Of a DNA stretch of 46,817 nt, positions 17,714-24,613 are shown piece after piece. A program made the translations under genes and the position numbers. The notes beneath the pieces are model-generated. The model did not search any database, had not been told where the DNA came from, and was given only the letters and a program-made list of their open reading frames with translations. The DNA is from Paraburkholderia sp. SG-MS1. Its GTDB lineage: Bacteria > Pseudomonadota > Gammaproteobacteria > Burkholderiales > Burkholderiaceae. Each line of letters opens with the position of its first letter. Within the stretch, counting starts at the first letter, position 1. The DNA is taken from NCBI RefSeq assembly GCF_012275575.1, contig NZ_NPIH01000140.1:1-46817 (forward strand), read 5' to 3'.

Positions 17714-17962
17714 TCACGAGATCGTGTACCTGCTCTGCGTGCCGCCGTTGTAGAGGTTTCTGGCGAATTCGAGAATCTGGATGCGGTTGCTGTCGAACGC
17801 AGCCAGCAACGCGAGCTCATCCGCAAGTATGTCTGGATTAAGCTTCTTGAGCATTCTGTCGTCGACCAGGAAGGCAATTTCGCGGGAATTGTCGTAGCCC
17901 CAGAAGCACACACCGTGTCTGGAAGCGTCATAGACTCGACTGGGATTGGGAAAGTTGAGCAT
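17714..17962 (-). CDS. DUF1488 family small protein
   Basis: The 82-residue product (MLNFPNPSRVYDASRHGVCFWGYDN...) fits DUF1488: a Ser-Arg-Tyr-like N-terminus, central FWGYDNSREIAFLV and C-terminal FDSNRIQILEFARNLYNGG. Function is unknown. GGAAAG precedes the start; a GTG immediately upstream (17965) is an alternative. It lies 18 bases after a short hypothetical gene on the same strand, probably one transcript. Confidence 0.7.
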   Translation of the reverse strand: MLNFPNPSRVYDASRHGVCFWGYDNSREIAFLVDDRMLKKLNPDILADELALLAAFDSNRIQILEFARNLYNGGTQSRYTIS

Positions 17963-17980
17963 CACGTCGTCTTTCCATGC

Positions 17981-18166
17981 TTATTCACCGATGCGGGTAT
18001 ATCGCCACTTGCTCGCGTTCACGTCGATGAGCGCGTCGTTATCGCACCGCTTCTGGGCGCGCTCGCTTTCCGCTTTCGCCAGTGCGGCGGCACGCTCCTT
18101 CTGAGTCGCGATGAAGTCGCTATGCCTCGCCGGCGACGATGAATAGGCTTTGGTTCGGTTTTGCAT
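17981..18166 (-). CDS. small hypothetical protein (61 residues)
   Basis: Translation from ATG 18166 gives a charged, probably helical 61-residue protein (MQNRTKAYSSSPARH...KWRYTRIGE) with an Ala/Lys/Glu-rich middle. A GGA ribosome-like site lies 6 bases upstream. The frame is open further up to 18364, but that part is Arg-rich and looks like shadow sequence. I do not recognise a family. Support is the spacing to the DUF1488 gene downstream. Confidence 0.45.
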   Translation of the reverse strand: MQNRTKAYSSSPARHSDFIATQKERAAALAKAESERAQKRCDNDALIDVNASKWRYTRIGE

Positions 18167-18564
18167 GCTGGTTCCAATAGGTGTTTCAGACCGCTGCGCG
18201 ACTGCGACGACGGGGTCTTGTGACCGGCCTCTCCATGAGCGGCGTGAACGAATGCTTGCGAGCTTACGGTCGGCGCTGCGGATTGAACGATCGCGCACAT
18301 CGAACCCTATGACAATGCGCTCTTTGCCACAGCGATGCAAGTACAATCGCGAAGCACTCTTCATGTGTTTCTCAGTTCATCGCATCGACACGGTGCACGC
18401 AAGACCATCACGTATCGCGAGGCATTCTTCGGCATGTGACGACGCTTATGCGGGACACCGCAGTGTTGGATGAGAAAACAAAAAAATAAGGACGTTTAAG
18501 GTTTTTTCGCCGGTGTATGCTGGGTCACGATATCTGCCACAGCGCACACCCGGGCCGAAACGGT

Positions 18565-18633
18565 CGGTTCAAACGCTGAGCAGTTCCTTTCTGAACCGGA
18601 GGCCTGATTGTGCTGTCACCGCAGTCTTCGGTG
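18565..18633 (+). other. structured leader before the transglutaminase genes
   Basis: The 499-base gap 18167-18665 has no convincing gene. Near its right end are two hairpins: CGGTTCA (18565-18571) with TGAACCG (18592-18598), and CACCG (18617-18621) with CGGTG (18629-18633). They may fold in the 5' UTR. No known riboswitch class is recognised. Confidence 0.3.
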
Positions 18634-18665
18634 CCGCCAGTGACCCTTTGATCAGGTGAAACGAC

Positions 18666-19541
18666 ATGAGTGGGCCGCGATGCCTCACTGTTCGCCATAA
18701 GAGCCTCTATCGTTATTCAGAGCCCGTGAGTTTTGGCGAGCATCGAATGATGTTTCGGCCGCACTCCAGCCATGACATGCGCCTCGTGACATCACAATTG
18801 TGCATTACGCCCACACCGATCTGTCTACGTTGGCTGCATGATGTATTCGACAATTCAGTCGCCATCGCCACATTCTCGGGCGAGGCATCTCGACTTCTGT
18901 TCGATAGTGCAGTCACGCTCGAACATGACGAGGCCCCGTCGCCCGACTATGCTATCGAGCCCTACGCCGCCGTCTGGCCGTTTGCCTATACGAACGAGGA
19001 GGCCACAGACCTCGTGAATGCGCGCAGCCGACGATATCCCGAGGCGAGCGTCGACAGTTGGGCACGCAGTTTCATTGCGCGAACCGGCCACAGTTCGACC
19101 ATGGCGATCCTGCGCGCCATGACCACCGCGATCAAAGACGGATTTCTGTATGTCCGGCGCACAGAGAAAGGCGTCTACCGTCCGGCAGATACGTTGTCCC
19201 GTCGTAGCGGCAGCTGCCGCGATTTCGCCGTACTGATGATCGACGCAGCCCGCTCTCCTGGCTTTGCCGCACGCTTCGTCAGCGGCTACATCTTTGTCCC
19301 CGATCAAGACACCACTGAGGGAGGTGGCGCCACACACGCATGGTTGCAGATCTTTCTACCGGGGGCGGGCTGGGTGGATTTCGATCCGACTAACAGCATC
19401 ATCGGAAACCGGCACCTGATCCGGGTAGCCGTCGCGTGGGACCAGCATCAGGCCTTGCCGCTATGGGGAACCTGGACAGGCGCGCAAAGCTCGTTTCTCG
19501 GTCTGGATGTCGAAGTGAGCGTCACCGAGGACCGCTGTTGA
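18666..19541 (+). CDS. transglutaminase-like cysteine protease/amidase (Bact_transglu_N type)
   Basis: The 291-residue protein has the N-terminal beta region seen in bacterial transglutaminase-like proteins (LTVRHKSLYRYSEPVSFGEH...). The papain-like core follows: Cys184 in RRSGSCRDFAVLMID, His224 in GATHAWLQIFLPG, and an Asp in DFDPTN. The full catalytic triad is therefore present. There is no signal peptide, suggesting a cytoplasmic enzyme; reaction and substrate are unknown. It is the first of two tandem paralogue-like genes, separated by 23 bases. Confidence 0.85.
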   Translation: MSGPRCLTVRHKSLYRYSEPVSFGEHRMMFRPHSSHDMRLVTSQLCITPTPICLRWLHDVFDNSVAIATFSGEASRLLFDSAVTLEHDEAPSPDYAIEPYAAVWPFAYTNEEATDLVNARSRRYPEASVDSWARSFIARTGHSSTMAILRAMTTAIKDGFLYVRRTEKGVYRPADTLSRRSGSCRDFAVLMIDAARSPGFAARFVSGYIFVPDQDTTEGGGATHAWLQIFLPGAGWVDFDPTNSIIGNRHLIRVAVAWDQHQALPLWGTWTGAQSSFLGLDVEVSVTEDRC

Positions 19542-19564
19542 ATCTTATAGGGGAGGCCGCCGCC

Positions 19565-20374
19565 ATGAGACTCCGTGTTGGTTATGAACTGATTTACGAG
19601 TGCGAGCAGTACACCCCGATGATGCTGATGCTCAATACGCACTTCTCGCGAGCGCAGGATATGTTGCAGGCGGACCTGCTTCTCGTCGATCCGGCGGTAA
19701 CCATCCTGCAGTACCGGGATGGTTTCGGTAATCTGTGCAGCCGCCTCGTCTCCCCACCGGGTCGAATCGAAATGTCGACGAGCGCGTTGCTCGAAATTTC
19801 CGGTCAGCCCGAAGAACGGGAGCCTTACGGTCACCAGCATCCGGTCGAGGAATTGCCCAACGAATGCATGGTGTTTCTACTGGGCAGCCGCTACTGCGAG
19901 ACCGATCTCTTGTCCGACGTTGCGTGGCATCTTTTCGGCCAATCGCTGCCCGGGCGCGATCGGGTGCAAGCGATCTGTGACTTCGTTCATCGCCACATTG
20001 TGTTCGGATACGAGTTTGCCCGTCCGACCAAAACAGCGTGGCAGGTCTACCACGAGCGACAGGGCGTGTGCCGCGATTTCGCTCATCTGGCAGTTGCATT
20101 GTGTCGCGCCATGAACATTCCTGCCCGCTACTGCACGGGATACATCAGTGACATCGGCGTGCCTGCGCCGCACAGTGCCATGGACTTCGCGGCCTGGTTC
20201 GAAGCCTATGTCGGCGGCTGCTGGCAAACATTCGATCCGCGCAACAACGTGCCGCGGGCTGGGCGCGTATTGATGGCCCGCGGACGCGATGCCGCCGATG
20301 TCGCGATAAGCAACACTTTCGGAGCGGCAAGGCTCGTGAAATTTGCCGTGCATTGTGCGCCGGAGGAGGTGTGA
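19565..20374 (+). CDS. transglutaminase-like protein, catalytic His position occupied by Ala
   Basis: The 269-residue product shares the transglutaminase core: Cys169 in RQGVCRDFAHLAVAL and an Asp in TFDPRNN. The residue matching the His of the upstream gene's THAW motif is Ala209 in MDFAAWFEAYVGG. It also carries the family tail RVLMARGRDAADVAISNTFG. It could be an inactive partner or a subfamily with different chemistry. ATG 19565 has a GGGGAGG ribosome site; the frame opens earlier (19436) but that overlaps the upstream gene. It is co-transcribed with the gene before it. Confidence 0.85.
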   Translation: MRLRVGYELIYECEQYTPMMLMLNTHFSRAQDMLQADLLLVDPAVTILQYRDGFGNLCSRLVSPPGRIEMSTSALLEISGQPEEREPYGHQHPVEELPNECMVFLLGSRYCETDLLSDVAWHLFGQSLPGRDRVQAICDFVHRHIVFGYEFARPTKTAWQVYHERQGVCRDFAHLAVALCRAMNIPARYCTGYISDIGVPAPHSAMDFAAWFEAYVGGCWQTFDPRNNVPRAGRVLMARGRDAADVAISNTFGAARLVKFAVHCAPEEV

Positions 20375-20495
20375 GCGGGCCAATGGACGGTGGGTAGCTC
20401 GCATGGCTTGGAAGGTTGGACCGTACACCTGATTGCCGTGTGGGCGACCGTCTGACTTGAGCCACGAAGAACGATCATGGATTCGCTCAACAAAC

Positions 20496-21410
20496 TCACC
20501 CCTGATGGGTCGTCTCCGTTAGCGAACCCATGCCCGCACGCTCGAGCCATGAGCGGAACAGCACGACCCGTTCATCGTCCGACTTCCCGTGCGCAACGTA
20601 AGTGCAATAGCTCCGCGACGGCAGACGGGGACCCTCGAACGGAGCGACGAGCCGGCCAGCCGCGAGATCGTCGGCGATGAGCGCAGTCGGTCCCATTGCG
20701 ATCCCTATTGCGTCGATGGCGGCCTGCAAAGTCAGGTAGAAGTGGTCGAAGGTCAGCGTCGCAGCCGGCCTCAGGGCAGGCATTCCGACCCGCGCCAGCC
20801 AGTCCGGCCAGAGTCGCGGCAGGCTCGACGTGTGCAAAAACGTATGCTCCCGCATATCGTCCAGCGTCCGCAGCGGGAGTCGCTGCAGGAGCGCCGGGCT
20901 ACAGACCGGAAGCCTTTCCTCGGAAAGGAAAAGGCGCATCGAGTAGCCATAAAACGTGTCCGGGCCGCCCCGGATGATGACGTCAAAGCTCTGCTCCAGA
21001 CTCTCCACCGGTTCGTTCGACGTCTCGACCTTGACATCCACATCGGGATGCTCCGCGCGGAATTGAGCCAGTCTCGGTACCAGCCAACGCAACGTGAATG
21101 TCGCGGGCGCGTTGACGGACAGGGTCCGCGAGACGGGTTCCGGGAAACCATATCGGGCGGTGGCTTGCGAGAGTTGCTCGAACAGAGGGCCGACCTCGGC
21201 GAGATAGGCCTTTGCCGCCGGCGTCAGCAACACGCGCCGGTTGTGCCGTTCGAATAACGCTGCGCCGAGCCACGCTTCGAGCAGCCGCACGTGCTGACTC
21301 ACCGCACCCTGAGTCACGTTCAATTCCGCAGCGGCCTCCTTGAAGCTGCCGAGGCGGCCTGCGGATTCGAACGCGCGCAATGCGTTCAGTGGAGGCAAGA
21401 CCCGCTTCAT
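20496..21410 (-). CDS. LysR-family regulator (GcvA-like)
   Basis: The 304-residue protein begins MKRVLPPLNALRAFESAGR and has the LysR helix-turn-helix SFKEAAAELNVTQGAVSQHV. A periplasmic-binding-like effector domain follows (RTLSVNAPATFTLRWLVPRL), of the GcvA/AmpR-like subgroup. The start at 21410 fits the family. It is divergent from an EamA transporter with a 98-base gap, so that transporter is the likely target. Confidence 0.9.
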   Translation of the reverse strand: MKRVLPPLNALRAFESAGRLGSFKEAAAELNVTQGAVSQHVRLLEAWLGAALFERHNRRVLLTPAAKAYLAEVGPLFEQLSQATARYGFPEPVSRTLSVNAPATFTLRWLVPRLAQFRAEHPDVDVKVETSNEPVESLEQSFDVIIRGGPDTFYGYSMRLFLSEERLPVCSPALLQRLPLRTLDDMREHTFLHTSSLPRLWPDWLARVGMPALRPAATLTFDHFYLTLQAAIDAIGIAMGPTALIADDLAAGRLVAPFEGPRLPSRSYCTYVAHGKSDDERVVLFRSWLERAGMGSLTETTHQG

Positions 21411-21508
21411 TCGAAATAGTTTCTCTAACGCTAATGGCCAATTTATCTGGTTTGTCGCGGCGCCACAAGATAGATATTCTTCCGGCAAGCCAATTCTCGG
21501 GGGCGCGC

Positions 21509-22351
21509 ATGCTCAGTTATACCGGGGGGGTCGTCCTCCTCGCCGCCGTCCTGCACGCCAGCTGGAACGCGATGCTCCACGGCAACGACGACCGCTTCCT
21601 GTCCATGACGTGGATGAGCATCGCCATCGCGGCCGTCGCCACCCTCGTGATCCTGTTCACGCCGTTACCGGCCAGTGCGGCCTGGCCGTACATCGTCGCT
21701 TCGGGGCTCGTGCATATCGTCTACAACGCGACCCTCGTGCGGTCATACCGCCGCAACGATCTGGCGCAGGCGTATCCGATCGCGCGCGGCTCATCGCCGT
21801 TGCTCGTCACGCTGGGCGCGGCGCTCTTCACGCATGAGGCGATCGGCCCCTTGCACGTGCTCGGGATCGTGATGATATCGGGAGGCATCATCGCGATTGC
21901 GCTCGACGGGCGTCATGTCTCGCGCGCGGGTGTGCTGGCCGCGCTGACGACCGGCGTGACGATCGCCGTCTATACGGTGATCGACGGCATCGGCGTGCGC
22001 TTGTCCGGTGGCGAGGCGCTCGCCTATACCGCGTGGATGTTTCTGTTCTATTGGCTGATGCCGGTACTGTTCATCGCAACGCGCGGGCTCACGGCGCTGT
22101 GGTCGCCGGCAGGGGCGGCGTCTGGCGCAATCGGCTCGTCGCTCGTGGGCGGCCTGGTGTCGATCGCGGCGTACGGCATCGTGATATGGGCGCTGCAGTC
22201 GGGCGCGATGGGCACGGTATCGGCGTTGCGCGAGACCAGCGTGGTATTCGCGGTGCTGATCGGGCGAGTGTTCCTGCGCGAAACAGTAAGTGCAAGGCGC
22301 TGGATGGCCTGCCTGGTCGTCGCGGCCGGTGCGGCTTGTCTGGGCTTTTGA
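21509..22351 (+). CDS. EamA/DMT-family transporter
   Basis: The 280-residue protein is hydrophobic, with about ten membrane segments in two EamA halves (HASWNAMLHGNDDRF near the N-terminus; GMGTVSALRETSVVFAVLIG near residue 230). Members export amino acids or other metabolites across the inner membrane. ATG 21509 follows a GGGGG ribosome site. The divergent LysR regulator probably controls it. The substrate is unknown. Confidence 0.85.
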   Translation: MLSYTGGVVLLAAVLHASWNAMLHGNDDRFLSMTWMSIAIAAVATLVILFTPLPASAAWPYIVASGLVHIVYNATLVRSYRRNDLAQAYPIARGSSPLLVTLGAALFTHEAIGPLHVLGIVMISGGIIAIALDGRHVSRAGVLAALTTGVTIAVYTVIDGIGVRLSGGEALAYTAWMFLFYWLMPVLFIATRGLTALWSPAGAASGAIGSSLVGGLVSIAAYGIVIWALQSGAMGTVSALRETSVVFAVLIGRVFLRETVSARRWMACLVVAAGAACLGF

Positions 22352-22465
22352 CACGGCCCGACGCGCGTCATGTCTTTCCCGTGCGTCCTCACCTGACCGG
22401 GCCGGGCGGGCAAATGCAGTTAGCGCGCAGCTTGCAACCGGGCGTGGCGAACGCCCGCGCGCCGT

Positions 22466-23734
22466 CTAGCTGCTCGCTGATGACAGCTCGACGCGCTTGC
22501 GCTGCAGGAACCGGCGCACGGCGGGATCGCGTTCGAGGCCGATTGCAAGCTCGTACGCGCCGAGCGCTTCGGCCGTCGCGCCGGCGCGCGCAAGCAGATC
22601 GGCGCGCGCGGCCCAGTACGGCTGGTAGTCGGCCAGTCGCGGATCGTCCGCATACGGCTCGAGCGCGTCGAGCGCCGCCTGCGGGCCGTCCCGCTCCGCC
22701 AGCGCGAGCGCGCGATTCACCGCGACCACCGGCGACGCGGCAGTCGCGAGCAGCGCGTCGTAGAGCTGCACGACTTCGTCCCAGTTCGGACAATGGGTCT
22801 GGCAGCGGTGCACGTGCGCCGATTGCAGCGCGGCCTCCAGCTGAAAGCGTCCGATTGCGTTGAAAGTGTTCGCGCGTCGCAGCAGTCTGTCGGCAGCCTC
22901 GAGCATCGGCGCGTTCCATGTCGCCGGATCCTGAGCGGACAGCGGCACGTAGTCGCCCATCGCATCGCGTCGCGCGTCGCAACGCGCCTGCGCATACAGC
23001 ATCAGCGCGAGCAGACCAAGCGTCTCCGGCTCGCCGGGCAACAATTCGACGAGCAATTGAGCAAGAAACAGCGCCTCCCCGGTGAGATCGCGCAGCCCGC
23101 TATCGCAGCCGACCGGGTCGGTCCACCCCTGCGCATACACGGCATAGGCCGCTTCCAGCACCGCAGCCAGCCGGCCGGGCAATTCCTCGCGCTCGGGCAC
23201 GCTGAACGGAATGCCCGCTTCGCGGATCTTGTACTTCGCCCGCACGAGGCGCTTGCTCATCGCAGCGGGCGACATCAGGAACGCGGAGGCAATCGTCTTC
23301 GCTTCGAGCCCCAGCACCACCTGCAGCATCAGCGGCGTGCGAATCGCGGCCTCGAGCGCAGGGTGCGTGCACGCGAAGAGCAGCGCCAGCCGCCGGTCGG
23401 GCAAGGCGCCGGCTTCACGCTCGTCGATCTCGTCGGCGAGGATCGTGAGCTGATTGACCACGTCGTCGCCGACGCGGCGATGGCGCGCGCCGTCGATCGC
23501 CCGGCGGCGTGCGACCGTCATCAGCCATGCTTCGGGATTCGCGGGGCAGCCTCGCGCCGGCCAGTCGGCGAGCGCGGCTGCGAACGCGTCGGCGAGTGCG
23601 TCCTCGGCTGCCGCGACGTCGCGCGTACGCATCGCCAGCAGCGCGACGAGCTTGCCGTAGCTGCGCCGCGCGAGCGCCTCGGCAATCGAACGCGCGGCGC
23701 CGTCAGCGTCACGGCCGCAGCCGGACGAACTCAT
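22466..23734 (-). CDS. ECF sigma factor with C-terminal TPR-like extension (ECF42-like, DUF6596)
   Basis: The 422-residue protein has a sigma-2 region (LVALLAMRTRDVAAAEDALADAF, then NPEAWLMTVARRRAIDGARH) and a sigma-4 region (VVLGLEAKTIASAFLMSPAAMSKRLVRAK). A long helical C-terminal part follows (YAVYAQGW..., VQLYDALLATAASPVVAVNRALALAE). This build and the YCII-protein partner upstream are the marks of the ECF42 group. The ATG overlaps the stop of the YCII gene by 4 bases. There is no anti-sigma factor nearby; the C-terminal extension is thought to control activity in this group. Targets usually include the partner's own operon. Confidence 0.9.
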   Translation of the reverse strand: MSSSGCGRDADGAARSIAEALARRSYGKLVALLAMRTRDVAAAEDALADAFAAALADWPARGCPANPEAWLMTVARRRAIDGARHRRVGDDVVNQLTILADEIDEREAGALPDRRLALLFACTHPALEAAIRTPLMLQVVLGLEAKTIASAFLMSPAAMSKRLVRAKYKIREAGIPFSVPEREELPGRLAAVLEAAYAVYAQGWTDPVGCDSGLRDLTGEALFLAQLLVELLPGEPETLGLLALMLYAQARCDARRDAMGDYVPLSAQDPATWNAPMLEAADRLLRRANTFNAIGRFQLEAALQSAHVHRCQTHCPNWDEVVQLYDALLATAASPVVAVNRALALAERDGPQAALDALEPYADDPRLADYQPYWAARADLLARAGATAEALGAYELAIGLERDPAVRRFLQRKRVELSSASS

Positions 23735-24099
23735 GCGGATGGCGCGTCGTAGGGGGCAGTCCACACCGGGCGCACTTCCAGGTGGCCGTGCGCCGCGCCG
23801 GGGCAACGCGACGCCCACGCAATCGCCGCGTCCAGGTTCGGCACGTCGATGAGGTAGTAGCCGGCGAGCTGCTCCTTCGAATCGGAATACGGTCCGTCGA
23901 GTACCTGCGGCTTGCCGTCGAGGAGCCGCACCGTGGTCGCCGCGTTCGTGTTCTGCAGCCGGTTGGCGCCCAGCAGAACCCCCGCTTTTTTCAACGATTC
24001 GGTGTACGCCTGATACGCGGCGACGCCTTGCTGCCGCTCGCTGTCGGTCATCCGGTTCCAGCCGTTTTCTTCGGAATAAATCATCAGCAGGTATTGCAT
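23731..24099 (-). CDS. YCII/DGPF-domain protein, partner of the ECF42-like sigma factor
   Basis: The 122-residue protein starts MQYLLMIYSEENGW, then has DGKPQVLDGPYSDSKEQLAGYYLIDV (the DGPF motif as LDGPYSDSKE) and ends with HLEVRPVWTAP. These YCII-like proteins are regularly encoded with ECF42 sigma factors; their biochemical role is unproven. Start 24099 has GGAGG at good spacing, better than ATG 24114. It heads the two-gene operon. The gap upstream (24100-24613, 514 bases) holds only the terminator at 24526; I see no gene there. Confidence 0.87.
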   Translation of the reverse strand: MQYLLMIYSEENGWNRMTDSERQQGVAAYQAYTESLKKAGVLLGANRLQNTNAATTVRLLDGKPQVLDGPYSDSKEQLAGYYLIDVPNLDAAIAWASRCPGAAHGHLEVRPVWTAPYDAPSA

Positions 24100-24525
24100 A
24101 TGAGCCTCCGTCATGGGTTGAGGCGGGTGAATGACATCGAGCCGCCATCACAATGACGCGCGGGCGGCATGCCGACGGACAGGCGGCCTCGAAAAAAGGC
24201 GGACCGCGCGCCGCTCTATTCGTTTGCCTCCACCGGGGACCCTGCGCGAGAGCGGCTCGGGGCAGTGCGCCACCGGTTCCGCGTGGCCTTCAATTTCGGC
24301 GGAGCACTGCAGAGTGCATTAAAGCCCTGTTACCGCAGGTATCGCAACAATCCGGGCGAAAATGTCCGGCTTTCATTTGTCGTGGCCGTGACTTCCACGC
24401 GACGACGGCAGCGGACAACCCGCCGGCCGTTCGCTTTGTCGTGCCACCAGATTGGCGACAGATCTGCGCTCTCAGGCACCCCGGCCCGACGCAGCCAGAC
24501 AACTCGCCCCGCAAACGCAAACGCA

Positions 24526-24561
24526 AATGAAAACGCGGCGCATCGAACCCGATGCACCGCG
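24526..24561 (-). terminator. rho-independent terminator of the glycoside hydrolase gene
   Basis: On the minus strand a 12-pair stem (CGCGGTGCATCG with CGATGCGCCGCG, one G-U pair) and a GGTT loop is followed by TTTTCATTT. It lies about 50 bases past the stop of the hydrolase gene at 24614. Confidence 0.75.
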
Positions 24562-24613
24562 CGTCGCAACCGACAGTCCCGAAAGACCACCGGTCACGTG
24601 CCGTCAGCCTTCA

